A stretch of DNA of 64,000 nucleotides from Lunularia cruciata. Its lineage: Eukaryota > Streptophyta > Marchantiopsida > Lunulariales > Lunulariaceae. The notes beneath the pieces are model-generated. The model was not told the DNA's origin. It saw nothing but the letters and a program-made list of their open reading frames with translations, and ran no database searches. This document shows positions 1 through 12,367 of this stretch, piece after piece; within the stretch, counting starts at the first letter, position 1, and every line of letters starts with the position of its first letter. The stretch spans positions 15,195,001 through 15,259,000 of the forward strand of contig OX419756.1 of assembly GCA_948567375.1 (NCBI GenBank), written 5' to 3'. The position numbers and the translations under genes are program-made.

Positions 1-1222
1 CTTATTTGTGAAAAAGGAGGATGGTACAATGCGCATGTGCATTGACTATGGGGGTCTCAATCAGCAAAAAGTGAAGAACAAATACCCCTTACCTCGCATG
101 GATGACCTATTTGATCAACCCCATGGAGCAAGATACTTCACCAAACTAGACTTGCGGAGCAGTTACAATCAAATCCGAATTGCAGAGGAGGATGTGTACA
201 AAACTGCCTTTCAAACCAGGTATGGCCACTTTGAGTATCTTGTGATGCCTTATGGCCTCACCAATGCGCCTGTCACTTTCATGAGCCTAATGAATGACAT
301 ATTTTGTCCATACTTGGATAAGTCTATTATTGTCTTCTTGGATGATATCTTAGTATATAGTAGCACGATGACAAAACACAAACAACATCTATAAGAGGTC
401 CTCCAGATTCTAAGACAGAATCAATTGTACGCCAAAATCTCAAAGTGTGAGTTTGGCAAGTCTGAAGTAGACTACTTGGGGCATAGAGTAAGTGCAGAGG
501 GCATTCAAGTATTGACAAAAAATAGAGGTCATTCAAAAATGGAGTGCCCTAGAAGATCAGACTCAACTTAAGAGCTTCTTGGGGTTGATGGGATTCTATC
601 ATAGATTTGTCAAGGACTTCTCCAAGGTTGCACAGCCTTTAATGGCACTACTTGGCAAGGGGAAGAAGTGGACATGGGGAACTGCACAAGAGTTGGCCTT
701 TCAAGAATTGAAGGCCGCCTTGCTACATGCACCAATCTTGAAGTGGTATGACCCAAAACGTCCAATCAAGTTGGCTACAGATGCATCAAGCATAGCAATA
801 GGAGCAGTCCTACAACAAGAGTGGCATGACGGATGGCATCTAATTGCATATTTCTCTTGAAAGTTGTTACCGGCAGAGCGCAACTACCACACCACAGAAT
901 GAGAAGGCTGGCCATCATTCTAGCAACCAAGCATTGGAAGCACTACCTGGGCGAGAAGGCATTTGTAGTAGAGACAGACCACAAACCTCTAGTCTACCTC
1001 GAGATGCAGAAGGATCTATCTCGTTGCCAAATTTGGTGGGCAGAGTGGCGATAACACTTCAACATGACAATCACCTATGTGGAAGGTAAGAAGCAACTTG
1101 TAGATGCATTCACCCGCATGCCAATGGCCAACAACTTGGTAGCAGAGGTTAAGATTAACCCTGAATTCTAGCAAGAGATTCTAGCTGCTACAAAAACTGA
1201 TCCACAGATTGTAGAAGCGCAA
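1..1222 (+). pseudogene. Gypsy reverse transcriptase / RNase H remnant (element A)
   Basis: The first 130 codons encode the RT palm: a [10 protein letters not shown] motif, a [11 protein letters not shown] motif, the MPYGLTNAP motif and the catalytic FLDD box near 340-351. A stop follows at about 392. The frame then resumes with the connection region (MGFYHRFVKDFSK at about 579-620) and RNase H (LATDASSIAIGAVLQQ at about 770-815), after a frameshift in an A-run near 520. A second break near 858 shifts the RNase H C-terminus, and more stops occur near 1050 and 1170. This is the decayed central pol of element A, and its order agrees with the intact integrase ORF that follows. It cannot give a working polymerase. 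Confidence 0.85.
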
Positions 1223-2740
1223 TTGTCCAAAGATGTCACCAGCACCCAAGGACTCACCTTTCGGGAGGGCCGATTGTGGATCCCAAATGTCCCAGAATTA
1301 CGCACCACCATTCTAGCAAAATGTCATGATTCGGCCATTGCAGCTCATGTCAGAGTGGACAAGACCTTGGAGGCAGTCAAGCGCCATTACTATTGGCCCA
1401 AGATGAGCAACGACATGATGGACTATGTGCATAGCTGCCTACTTTTTCAACAGAACAAAGCTTCTAATCAAGCTCCTCCAGGGCTCCTTCAACCTCTCCC
1501 CACTCCTACCCAACGTTGGGAACAAGTGAGTATGGATCTCGTTTGTGAATTACCCAAGACCGCCTCAGGGTTTGACTCCATTGTGGTCTTTGTGGACCGG
1601 CTCAGCAAAATGATTCATGTACGCCCTACCACCAAGGAGGTGACCGCTCCACAACTAGCTCAACTATATTTAGATGCAGTCTTTGCTCACCATGGCTTGT
1701 CTAGAGTACTCATCACCGATAGAGGCACCCAATTCACCAGTTTGTTTTGGCGAACACTCTTTGGTTTCTTCAAAACCAAGTTGGCCATGTCTACAGCTTA
1801 CCACCCACAAAGAGATGGCCAAACAGAGTGGGCTAATCGCACAATTGAAGACATGTTACTCGGCTTCACCTTGGAAGAGCAAGAGAGGTGGGACACCTTA
1901 CTACCGTTGGTGGAATTTGCTTACAACAATTCAGTGAATGCCTCCACCCAGGTCACTCCGTTCTTCCTCCTGTATGGTGAGCATCCCTTCACACCTTCTA
2001 GCTCGATGAAGATCCGTCCAATGACTACCAAGGTTGATGCAGTCAACACATTTGTTTCTAGAATCCAACAAGGTGTGGAGAGCACCAAGCACAGGTTACA
2101 GATTGCACAAAATCGACAAAAGCAGTATGTTGATGCACACCGTAGGCACATGGAGTTCGATGTTGGGGATCAAGTGTGGCTATCGACAACCAACCTCACA
2201 TTAGTTGGATCTCGTAAGCTCAGACCTCGTTTTATTGGGCCTTTCTCGATTCTTCATCGCATTGGCGCTGTGGCCTATCACCTTGAGCTACCACCACACA
2301 TGAAGATCCATCCATTGTTCCATGTCTCCCTATTACGTAGATACGCTCCCCGATCAGGCCAAGGTCCTTCCACACAAGACATTCGACCTTGTCCGACAGT
2401 CATTGATGGCATAGAGGAATATGAAGTGGAGCGGATTCTCCAAAAGTGCATGCGTGGTACTCGCCATCCACATGTGGAATATCTAATACAATGGAAAGAT
2501 TACCCCCTCTACCAAGAGCTTTCCAATGGTACCTTACGTGATTCTGAGATTCCTATAGGAAGATTCCCTAAAAGATTCCCTCCGGTCAAAGCTTGTTTGA
2601 CCAACCAGATAGGACCTAGACCAGACAGGTCACCCATCCAAGTAAGTAACCCAAGGGTGGAGCTTGCTGACATGTCACCTATCTATGTACTTAATCCTAT
2701 GGTGGAGCTTCCTTGGAGGAGATCCTCTTTGTCTATATAA
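1223..2740 (+). pseudogene. Gypsy integrase with truncated chromodomain (element A)
   Basis: This is the longest open piece of element A, 505 codons. It begins with the H2C2 zinc-binding region (HVRVDKTLEAVKRHYYWPKM, then CLLFQQNK, where the second cysteine is replaced by F). The DDE core follows: the first Asp in MDLVCELPKT, the second in ITDRGTQFTS, and Glu in the DGQTEWANRTI region. A GPF-type segment (FIGPFSILHRIGAVAYHLELP) and a chromodomain start (EYEVERILQKC, VEYLIQWKDYP) come next. The last ~75 codons are LTR sequence read in frame after an internal deletion and are not original protein. In this family integrase inserts cDNA and the chromodomain is thought to guide it to marked chromatin. 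Confidence 0.85.
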
Positions 2741-2825
2741 TAAAGAGAAGGTGCTCCCTTGGGGCATCGAATGTTTGAGTGTGCAATCTGTGTTTTCTCT
2801 CTTCTCTTGTCCTTGGAGTATTACA
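2512..2825 (+). repeat. 3' LTR of element A, internally truncated
   Basis: From about 2512 the sequence follows the second half of the A-family LTR (compare 17935-18241) and ends GGAGTATTACA. The first ~430 bp of the LTR are missing together with the polypurine tract and the end of pol. The TATATAATAAAG stretch and the following TCTCTTCTCTTG tract are shared by all copies. Confidence 0.85.
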
Positions 2826-3935
2826 GCTCTACTCATTACCCATCCAAGAGGATGAGTAATCACGCCCTCCAAAATTGCATCATGCATGGGATCTGTAACC
2901 ATAGCTTCGACCATTGTCACCGGATCATCTCGGACCAAGTATAAGTTTGCTCTGATATGTATTGTCTACAAAGAATACAAATGGACCTCCAAGCAAGATA
3001 TCCACTCTCTTGTGCCATAGCAAACACTATATCCATGATGGCATCAAGAGTAACTATCCTTTGTCCTCCAAAGGATAGAGTACACCATGCCATATTGTAA
3101 TACCAAGAGCTAGCCATATGATTTAGATGTGAAATTTGGTTTGGTAACATTTGGAATGATTTTATACATGATGGAAAAAATAGATCAGATAGAAGTATCA
3201 CCAAAAGAGTATTTCTACTAATAGGGCAAAAACCAAAATAGACTTGGGAAACCTTAGAACCAATAGCTAGACATGATTTAAATGTGAGAATTGGTTTGGT
3301 AACATTTAGAGGATGTTACACCTGATGGACTAAATAGATCAAAAAATGTTATCACCAAAAGGGTACTACTACTAATAGAGTAAGAACCAAAATATGCCTA
3401 AAATCTTTGAAGGTAATTTTGGAGGCCTAAATAGATGAATTAGGCCTAAAAAATGTGCAAAATCACCCCCTTCCCAATAAAATAAAGGCTACCCTTCCCT
3501 CCCCATGTTTTTTCTCATTGAGAGCTTTCCAATGGTACCTCACCCACATGATTTTGAGATTCCTACAAGAAGATTTGCTAAAAGATTCTATTTGGTCAAA
3601 GCTTGTTTGACCAACCAGATAGGACCGAGACTGACATCTCACCCATCCAAGTAAGTAATCCAAGGGTGGAGCTTGCTGACATGTCACCTATCTATGTGCC
3701 TAATCTTATGGTGGAGCTTCCTTGGAGGAGATCCTCTTTATCTATATAATAAAGAGAAAGTGCTCCTTTGGAGCATCGGAGTTTGAGTAATGAAATTTGT
3801 GTTTGAGCATTTGTGTTTCCCTGCTATCCTTGCAATATTACACATATGGATCGTTATTGCATCTAATGTAGAACCACACTCACAAGTGAGTAATGAAGAT
3901 GTAGATGGGTGGACCAAACCTAGGCGGAACCTCAT
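2826..3935 (-). pseudogene. Remnant of an older LINE-like ORF C-terminus, split by a solo LTR
   Basis: Reading the minus strand from about 3935 to 3848, then skipping the solo LTR (3096-3842) and one TSD copy to resume at 3095, gives one open frame: RLGLVHPSTSS, TCECGSTLDA, HMAWCTL, GGQRIVTLDAIMDIVF. It stops near 2918. A shifted frame after the stop continues with VTDPMHDAILEGVITHPLG. The spacing C-x-C ... H-x3-C followed by a Leu-Asp-Ala helix resembles the cysteine-rich C-terminal region found in some plant non-LTR (LINE-type) proteins. That assignment is pattern recognition only. The continuity of the frame across the LTR is direct evidence that this was a coding target. Its distal part is separated again by element D (3936-4025 side versus 48279 onward). 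Confidence 0.45.
3096..3842 (+). repeat. Solo LTR of the A/B/C/F gypsy family, TSD CATAT
   Basis: A complete LTR of 747 bp starts TGTAATACCAAGAGC and ends CAATATTACA. It is flanked by the perfect 5-bp duplication CATAT (3091-3095 and 3843-3847). No internal element sequence adjoins it, so it is a solo LTR left by LTR-LTR recombination. It interrupts an older coding remnant on the minus strand. Confidence 0.92.
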
Positions 3936-4025
3936 CGTTGTAGAGAAGGTGGTTGGTGTGAGTCAAAATGCACTAATACACTATCAAGCTAGGATCCAAG
4001 AGCCTACACCCTTCTTGGAGCAAGA

Positions 4026-5212
4026 TGTTGTGTGTATATACATTGCTACACAATATACATTGATGTCAATATCACACACTATAGAAGCACAACTTACACA
4101 TAAGTCATACATGGACTCTAAAGTGCCACAATAGCCCTCCTAGTTGGCGGTTAGGTCCCTCTAAATCCAGATAGCCATCTATTCCAAGTATATGGTATAA
4201 CCTATGGTGGGCAAAAGATCAAGAGTTCTAGTGCTATCGAGTCCTATCATTAGTTACCTATTTGCAATGTATAACATATAAAGGATGGACTAGCTATAGA
4301 TCAAGTACATTTAGGACATAACCACTATCCTTGAGGAACCACCATGAGGAGAGGAATCGTACATGCCATATGACATCCTCTCAAATAGCTATCACACACT
4401 AACATAGTGGTAGCTCCACCAAAAGAGTTATATAACATACTCTGCACACTTATACATGCAAGTGCCAAGCTTGGGTCCATAGTACCATCATTGTTTAAGA
4501 GGTGACATGGCGTACAATTGCGCACATGATCCTTACAAACAACACCATCATGTCCTTCCAACACAAGGATTCTATATGGAAAAATCTCAGGCATTTGCAA
4601 GATAGTGCGGCCCGTAGAAACATCAAGTATCATCGGTGTTGTTTGTTGTAGATATACATTATCACTTGGATGAAATCAACAGATCAAGGGTCTATAACCT
4701 CCTCCTTGAATGGTAGCATAGCGTAAGGTATCCCTATGCTGAGCAATTGCCAAGTTCTCAAAGGCTATCAACATCACCTTTTGAAAGATCTTCGCCCATT
4801 GAGAACATACGTTCATCCATACATCCAAGTCCAAAACTACAATATCATCTCAAAAAATGGCTATAGATAAATCTGGATCTTGTCCATAGAGTAGAAAGTA
4901 AGGAGAGAAGGATGACAAGGAGGCTTGCCGGCTAAACCAATAGTCCATGGCCAACCAAGGTAATTGGAGATCCAAATCTTCCAAGTGACCTCTCTACAAA
5001 CCATACTTTTACAATCCTCTCTTCATTGTTTGAACCACTATCTTTGCTAAACTATTTGCCTTAGGGTGACCTCAAGAGGTAGTATGATGATCAATCAAAG
5101 CCTTGTCACACAAGACATGAAACTCCCCTAAGAACTCTATACCCTAATCAGTCAAAACCTCAATTGGTGCACCAAAATGACTAAGAACCCAATCCAAGAA
5201 TGAGTGAGTCAT
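4026..5212 (-). pseudogene. Element D segment: integrase C-terminus and degenerate PHD finger, 3' end
   Basis: This stretch aligns with the left end of G (23990-25190). Between about 4325 and 4633 the minus strand still reads LDVSTGRTILQMPE, GHDGVVCKDHVRN, then MLVCDSYLRGCHMAC. Those are PHD-finger residues, but the first CxxC pair is lost (SMLYNSFGG) and the second CxxC is CDSY, so the zinc site is broken. Upstream (higher coordinates) lies decayed integrase core up to the insertion point of element B at 5212, which carries the TSD GTCAT. Confidence 0.8.
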
Positions 5213-5949
5213 TGTAATACTCCGATGACAAGAGAAGAGAGAAAACACAGATTTCACACTCAATCATCCGATGCCCCAAAGGAGCACTTTCTCTTTATTA
5301 TAAAGACAAAGAGGATCTCCTCCAAGTAAGCTCCACCATAGGATTAGGCACACAGATAGGTGACATGTTAGCAAGCTCCACCCTTGGATTACTTACTTGG
5401 ATGGGTGACATGTCGATCTCAGTCCTATCTGGTTGGTCAAACAAGCTTTGACAAGAGGGAATATTTTAGGGAATCTTCCTATAGGAATCTCAAAATCACG
5501 TGAGTGAAGTACCATTGGAAAGCTCTTGATGAGACAAAGCAAATGGGAGGGAAGGCTAGCCTTTTCTCCATTTAGGAGAGGGGATATGTACATTTTCAAG
5601 GCCTACTTCATTCGTTTAGGCCTCCAAAATTGCCTTTAAAGATTTCAGGCATATTTTGGTTCCTATTCTATTAGTAGAAGTCTACTTTTGGTGATACCTC
5701 TTTCTGATCTTTTTATTCCATCATGTGTAACATCCTTTCAGATGTTACCAAACCAATTCTCACCTTTAAATCATATATCTAGCTATCACTTCTAAGGTTT
5801 TTAAGTTTATTTCAATTTTTTCCCTATTAGAAATACTCTTTTTTTGATACTTCTATCTTATATATTTTGACCATCATGTGTAATATCATTCTAGATGTTA
5901 CCAAACCAAATTTTACATCTAGATCATATGGCTAGCTCTTGGTATAACA
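5213..5949 (-). repeat. 3' LTR of element B
   Basis: This 737-bp LTR on the minus strand appears on the plus strand as TGTAATACTCCGATG ... GCTCTTGGTATAACA. The outer end is TG; the inner end carries one change (ATAACA for ATTACA). The internal side is followed by the polypurine tract of the element. Confidence 0.92.
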
Positions 5950-8633
5950 AATATCCCTCTTTTTAAGACGCAACATCCTCGTTGTGTAGTTGTTGCTCAA
6001 ACACTTGCACCAACACATGTGCATGTGTCAAATTGGCAGCGGGCTCCTAGATTGCTTCATAGAGGGGGAAACCCTTTCATTGTACTAGATAGTCAACGTA
6101 CGGATAGCGAGTACCACACATGCATTTTTGGAAAATAAGCTCCACTTCATATTCCTTTATGCCATCAATGAGTATCAGACAAGGTCAAAGGTCTTGTGTG
6201 GAATGACATTGGCCTGATCGGGGAGCATATCTACGTAGTAGGGAAACATGGAACATTGGATGGATCTTCATGTGTGGTGGTAGCTCAAGGTGATTGGCCA
6301 CAGTGCCGACTTGACAAAGAATCAAGAAAGGCCCAATAAAACAAGGTTAGAGCTTATGAGGTCCAACTAATGTGAGGTTGGTTGTCGATAGCCACACCTG
6401 ATCCCCAACATTGAACTCTATGTGCCTATGGTGTGCATCAGCATATTGCTTTTGTCAATTTTGTGCAATCTGTGCTTGGTGCTATCCACACCTTGGATTC
6501 TAGAAACAAATGTGTCGACTACGTCGACCTTGGTAGCCACCGGACGAATCTTCATCAAGCTAGAAGGTGTGAAGGGATGCTCACCATACATGAAGAAGAA
6601 CAGAGTGACCTAGGTAGATACATTCACTGAATTGTTGGAAGCAAATTCCACCAACGTGTCCCACCACTCTTGCTCTTCTAAGGTGAAGTCGTGTAATATG
6701 TCTTCAATAGTGCAATTGGCCTGCTCTCTTTGTCCATTTGTTTGTGGGTGGTAAGCTGTGGACATGGCCAACTTGGTTTTGAAGTAACCAAAGAGTGTTT
6801 GCCAAAACAAACTAGTGAATTGAGTGCCTCTATCGGTGATGAGTACTCAAGACAAGCCATGGTGAGAGAAGATTGCATCTAAGTATAATTGAGCTAGTTG
6901 TAGAGCGGTCACGTCCGTGGTGGTAGAGCATACATGAATCATTTTGTTGAGCCGGTCCACAAAGACCACGATGGAGTTAAACCCTAAGGTGGTCTTGGGT
7001 AATTCACAAACGAGATCCATACTCATTTGTTCCAGACGTTGGGTAGGAGTGGAAAGAGATTGAAGGAACCCTATAGTAGCTTGATTAGAAGCTTTGTTTT
7101 GTTGACAAAGTAGGCAGCTGTGCACGTAGTCAATCACATTGTTGCTCATCTTGGGCCAATAGTAATGGTGCTGGACTGCATCCAAGGTCTTGTCCACTCT
7201 AACATGACCTAGAATGGCCAAATCATGACATTCCGCTAAAACGGTAGTGCGTAATTTTGGGATATTTGGGATTTATAATTTGCCATCACAAAAGGTGAGT
7301 CCTTGGGTATTAATGGTGATGGGTGCTAGTAGTGATGATCATGCTTCTATAATTTGTAGATCAATTTTTGTAGCAACCAAAATTCAGGGTTAATCTTAAC
7401 CTCTACCACCAAGTTGTTGGCCATTAGCATGCGGGTGAATGCATTTGCAAGTTGCTGCTTACCTTTCACGTGAGTGATTTTCTTGTTGAAGTATTGTCAC
7501 CACTTTTCCCACCAAATCTGGCAATGAGATAGATCCATATGCATCTTGAGGTAGACTAGAGGTTGATGGTCTATCTCTACTACAAAAGCCTTCTTGCCCA
7601 GATAGTGCTTCCAATGCTTGGTTTCAAGAACAATTGCCAACTCTTCTCATTCTGTGGTGTGGTAGTTGCGCTCTACTGGTAACAACTTTCAAGAGAAATA
7701 TGCAATTGGATGCCATCTGTCATGCCACTCTTGTTGTAGGATTGCTCCTATTGCTATGCCTAATGCATCTCTAGCCAACTTGATTTGACATTTTGGGTCA
7801 TACCACTTCAAGATTGGTGCATGTAGCAAGGCCGCTTTCAATTCTTGAAAGGCCAACTCTTGTGTGGTTCCCCATATCCACTTCTTCTCCTTACCAAGTA
7901 GTGTTGTTTAAAGCTATGTGACCTTGGAGAAGTCCTTGACAAATCTATGATAGAATCCCATCAACCCCAAGAAGCTCTTGAGTTGAGTTTCATCTTCTGG
8001 GGCACTCCATTTTTGAATGACCTCAATTTTATCCATCAATACTTGAATGCACTCCGCACTTACTTTATGCCCCAAGTAGTCTACTTTGGACTTGCCAAAC
8101 TTGCACTTTGAGATTTTGGAATACAATCAATTTTGTCTTAGAATTTGGAGGACTTCTTGTAGATGTTGTTTGTGTTCTATCATTGTGCTATTGTATACAA
8201 AGATGTCATCCAAGAAGATGATAACAGACTTATCTAAGTATGGACAAAATATGTCATTCATTAGACTCATGAAAGTAGCAGGTGCATTGGTGAGGCCAAA
8301 AGGCATCACAGGATACTCAAAGTGGCCATACCTGGTTCCAAAGGCAATTTTGTACACATCCTCCTCTTCAATTTGGATTTGATTGTAACCACTCCACAAG
8401 TCCAATTTGGTGAAGTATCTTGCTCCATGGAGTTGATCAAACAGGTCATACATGCAAGGTAAGGGATATTTGTTCTTCACTATTTGATGATTGAGACCTT
8501 GATAGTCAATGCACATGCGCATTATACCGTCCTTCTTCTTCACAAACAAGACAATAGCTTCATATGATGATACACTAGGTTGGATGAACCCTTTCTGTAG
8601 CATCTCCTCAATTTGAGTCTTACATTCTTCCAA
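5950..8633 (-). pseudogene. Element B pol remnant: RT, RNase H, integrase, chromodomain
   Basis: On the minus strand RT spans about 8633-7914, with [33 protein letters not shown] and FLDDIFVYN. RNase H is scattered at about 7910-7540. Integrase follows: H2C2 region at about 7221-7090 (HVRVDKTLDAVQHHYYWPKM, CLLCQQNK) and DDE core at about 7040-6640 (MDLVCELPK, then a shifted frame with the Asn/Gln-rich HPQTNGQ region). GPF and chromodomain traces reach about 5960. Stops and frameshifts separate each part. The order and sequence match elements A, C and F, so this is family-level pol, not a host gene. Confidence 0.85.
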
Positions 8634-10600
8634 CTCATGAGGTGATAGGCAATACGGGGCCTTACAAGGAGGTGTCTTCCTTGGTAGTGTCTCAATTTTA
8701 TGATCTACTCTCCTTTTTGGTGGTAATCATGAGGGTAGATCATCGGGAAAAACATCTTGAAACTCATCCACCACATCTTTCAATTCCTCAAGAATTTTTC
8801 CATCAAGTTGTGCACTCTAGACTTCTCTTATTAGACCCATGAAACATCTATCAGTCTTATAGACAATTGCCGTCCCTATGACATATAGAGGCAGTTCTTG
8901 CCTGTGTAATTTTTCTTTAACCCTAATGATTGACCATTGATCGGTTCTCACTTCCTTCTTCCTCCAATCTACCATAGGGTTGTAATGCTCCATCCATGGC
9001 ATGCTTAAGATTGCATCATAACAAGCTAATTGTATCACTTGCCACTCAATTGCTTCATGATATTCTCCTACAAAGAGTGTTACTCGTCTAGGTAATGATT
9101 CACTCCTCTTTGTTTCCATGGGAGAGAGCAAAAAAATTTGTAGATTTTTTTTTGTGCGGCTTTGAGATAAAACAAGGCTGTTGTTGGGCTCTTTGCTGTA
9201 GGGCGATAGTGGCACCTTGACGCTTCCTACGTATTCCCATTAGGTAACTCTTCTTCTTCACTCTCATCTCTCTAAATCTATTCCCAATATTATTGCAATA
9301 AAGAAAGAAAAGAAATTATTTGTTGCTCCTGGATCTTACTTGATTGCCTTCTAAGACTCTATATACAACAATCAATTGTGAGGTTGCCTTTCAAGAGCTT
9401 TGCACATTTGTCTTCTTCCTTCTCTTGCTTCTTTGCTTCCTTATTGGGCCTGTAAGGCCACGAGATACATATTTACTAGTGATCTTTGTTTTTTGAAGTG
9501 ATTTCCACCTCCTCCTCTTTAGTGCAACTCTCCATGTTGTTCAAAGATTGCCTGTATGAAGCCCAAGGGCCTCTAGGGAAACAAGCACAACAATTGGTAG
9601 ATATGTGCCCAATATGGCCATAATTATAACAATGGCATTGTTCTCCTCAAGTTCCATCTCCTTGTGGGACTCTATCTCTTCATTCTTCTACCCGTCCACG
9701 CTCTTCTTGAAGCGGTCGTGCTCCTTGATCTCAAAATTGAAGGTTGCCAAATTCCATTGGTATTAGTCCACCTATGTGTGGCATTTCTGCCCAATAATGT
9801 TGAGGTGGAACTACTTCTTCACCTCCACCCAATGCTCTTGCTATTCTCTACGCACAAGCAATGGCTTCAAATACAGTGTGAGGATTTTGCACCATGACTT
9901 CTTGGCAAATCCGCTCCTTCAAACCTCGTTTGAAATTGTTGAGAGCCTCTGTTGGACTCATGTCATTTATTGCAACTTGTAGATCCAAAAATGCCTCCAC
10001 ATACTCTTGTATGTTGTTCTTCTATCTCAATCCCTATAGTTGGATTTGGACCACTTGCACAAAATCCACCAATTGGAAATTCTTTAGCAATCCTTCTTGC
10101 ATTACTATCCACATGATCTCCCTTCTCTCTACCAACATGGATCGTTCCCAAGTATCATACCATGCAAGGGCTTTATCAATCAAGTTCACACATGCAAACA
10201 AGCCGACAACATGCTCAGTGATCTCTGTTGAGAACAATCAAAAATATCAATTCATTCTCAAGATCCAATTTTCCACTACTCCCATCATACTTTGCACCTT
10301 GTAAGGCTCAATGTTGTAGGTCTTCTTCATCCGGAGTAGCAATGTGGCTTCATTGTTGATAGGGTTTGTAGGCACAAGTGCCTCTTTAGGTACTTCCGTC
10401 ACAAGTATTGGGTTTTGAGATGACTCTTCTTCTTGCATTGGTTGATCATTCTTGAGGATCTGCATTTGACTTTGTAATGTTTCCATGGTCATCTTAATCT
10501 CTCAAAATTCATTCAATATCCCTTGCATTCCTTGCACCCGCTCTTGCAATTGCGGATCCATGGTTCCTACAACACTCAATTGCTAATGTCTACTTCAATA
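8634..10600 (-). pseudogene. Element B gag and protease remnant
   Basis: Protease-domain sequence on the minus strand at about 9215-8817 reads SESLPRRVTLFVGEYHEAIEWQVIQLACYDAILSMPWMEHYNP, in pieces, ahead of RT. This is the C-terminal half of the retropepsin; the catalytic DxGA part is lost in the divergent stretch near 9240-9350. Further upstream, 9400-10600 is gag in several broken frames, including NFQLVDFVQ, MTMETLQSQMQIL and LLLRMKKTYNIEPYK, which matches element C gag. No intact zinc knuckle remains. Confidence 0.75.
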
Positions 10601-10802
10601 TAAAGTCAATATGATCACTTTGGAAGGTGCACAAACTATCAGAACTACCATTGGGACCTCAAAAGCTATTTTGGTGAGAAGTATTATCGTTGATAATACT
10701 TCTCACCAAAATTCCTAACCATAAAATCTCTAAACATCACTTTTGGTCTCACTACATAACAAATTTCTACTTGAGTGTTGAAAGGGAGAGGATTTGGGAC
10801 AT

Positions 10803-11033
10803 TCATATCCATAACATCATAATAGAATGTAGATTGTCAAATCCCGCTCTGTCGTATACCACATGTAGAATCACCGGGTTTGGTGAGTTCATCACCTTGT
10901 CCATGAATTTTGCTCCAAGGTGATAAACTAGCAACACTCTCATTTGCTCATGCTGGATGTACATAACCTTGATGTGGAATGAATTCAAGAATGGAAAGCT
11001 AGGTGTAGGAAATTGTCCTCCTGGTGTATCCAT
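10803..11033 (-). CDS. Leader ORF of element B, between 5' LTR and gag
   Basis: A 76-codon ORF lies about 140 bp inside the 5' LTR, upstream of gag. It starts MDTPGGQFPTPSFPF and continues FHIKVMYIQHEQMRV and NSPNPVILHVVYDRAG. Nearly the same peptide is encoded at the same place in element C (12507-12728), so two independent copies kept it open. It has no domain I recognise. Its core pattern (F-x-V-x2-Y-I ... MR ... P-x-V-x2-VVYD) resembles a leader ORF of the unrelated element N (33290-33523). It could be an accessory protein or the first exon of a longer one. Confidence 0.5.
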   Translation of the reverse strand: MDTPGGQFPTPSFPFLNSFHIKVMYIQHEQMRVLLVYHLGAKFMDKVMNSPNPVILHVVYDRAGFDNLHSIMMLWI

Positions 11034-11157
11034 CCCATCGGCTCTCTAAAGTCCTTCGTAAGTCTAGCAATTACTCTATGTTCTCCACCTCAAATTACTC
11101 AATTTCAGTAGTTTGTGTTCTTGCAAGAATGATGATCCACTCTCTTGGGCTAAAACA

Positions 11158-11172
11158 CTCACTCTGATACCA
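11158..11172 (-). promoter_or_regulatory. Primer binding site of element B (tRNA-iMet type)
   Basis: One base inside the 5' LTR (which begins at 11174) the minus strand reads TGGTATCAGAGTGAG. This is the classic plant retroelement primer site complementary to the 3' end of initiator methionine tRNA. It fixes the LTR boundary and the orientation of B. Confidence 0.88.
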
Positions 11173-11173
11173 T

Positions 11174-11629
11174 TGTAATACTCCGAGGACAAGAGAAGAG
11201 AGAAAACACAAGTTTCACACTCAATCATCTGATGCTCCAAAGAAGCACCTTCTCTTTATTATATAGACAAAGAGGATCACCTCCAAGTAAGCTCTACCAT
11301 AGGATAAGGCACACATATAGGTGACATGTCAACAAGCTCCACCCTTGGATTACTTACTTGGATGGGTGACATGTCGGTCCAGGTCCTATCTGGTTGGTTA
11401 AACAAGCTTTGATTAGAGGGAATCTTTTAAGGAATCTTCTTGTAGGAATCTCAAAATCATGTGGGTGAGGTACCATTAAAAAGTTTTTGACAAGAAAAAG
11501 CAAGGAGAGGAAAGGTTTGGAAGGGGGAGGATGTGCACATTTTTTAGACCTAATTGATCTGTTTAGGCCTCCAAAATTGCCTTCAAAGATTTCAAGCATA
11601 TTTCAATTCCTACTCTATTAGTAGAAGTC
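11174..11629 (-). repeat. 5' LTR of element B, first part
   Basis: This is the first 456 bp of the LTR as seen on the plus strand (TGTAATACTCCGAGG...). It is cut at ...GTAGAAGTC by the insertion of element C; the rest resumes at 18242. Confidence 0.92.
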
Positions 11630-12366
11630 TGTAATACCAAGAGCCAGCCATAGATCTAGATGTGAAATTTGGTTTGGTAACATCTAGAATGATGTTATAC
11701 ATGATGGTCAAAATAGATAAGATAGAAGTATCACCCAAAAAGTACTTCTACCAATGGGGCATAAACCGAAATAGACTTGAGAACCTTAGAACCAATAGCT
11801 AGACATATGATTTAAAGGTGAGAATTGGTTTGGTAATATCTAGAAGGATGTTACACATGATGGAATAAACAGATCAGAAAGAGGTATCACCAAAATGGGA
11901 CTTCTACTAATAGAGTAGGAATCAAAATATGCCTGAAATCTTTGAAGGCAATTTTGGAGGCCTAAACGGATGAATAAGGCCTTGAAAATGTGCAAATTTC
12001 CCCCCTCCATGGAGGAAAGGTCGGCCTTCCCTCCCCCTTGCTTTTTCTCATGGAGAGCTTCCAACGGTACCTTCCTCACATGATTTTGAGATTCTTACAA
12101 GAAGATTCCCTAAAAGATTCCCTCCGGTCAAAGCTTGTTTGACCAACCAAATAGGACCTAGACCAGGCATGTCACCCATCCAAGTAAGTAATCCAAGGGT
12201 GGAGTTTGCTGACATGTCACCTATCTGTGTCCCTAATCCTATGGTGGAGTTTCCTTGGAGGAGATCCTCTTTGTCTATATAATAAAGAGAAGGTGTTCCT
12301 TTGGGCATCAAATGTTTGAGTGTGCAATATGTGTTTTCTCTCTTCTCTTGTCCTCAGAGTATTACA
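11630..12366 (+). repeat. 5' LTR of element C
   Basis: This 737-bp LTR starts TGTAATACCAAGAGCC and ends CAGAGTATTACA. The TGTAATAC/GTATTACA termini form an 8-bp inverted repeat typical of this family. Confidence 0.93.
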
Positions 12367-12367
12367 A

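Larger units (their letters stand above)
1..2825 (+). mobile_element. Element A: 3' part of a decayed Ty3/gypsy chromovirus-type retrotransposon
   Basis: The window opens inside the reverse transcriptase of a gypsy element that then runs through RNase H, integrase and the start of a chromodomain into a shortened 3' LTR ending ...GGAGTATTACA at 2825. The domain order RT-RH-IN-chromodomain is that of chromoviruses. The same family recurs here as B, C and F, which shows that about 540 bp are missing at the 3' end of A: the chromodomain stops after the WKDYP motif and is fused directly to the middle of the LTR near 2510. The 5' half lies outside the window, so no TSD can be tested. Stops and frameshifts in RT and RH make it non-autonomous. 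Confidence 0.88.
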
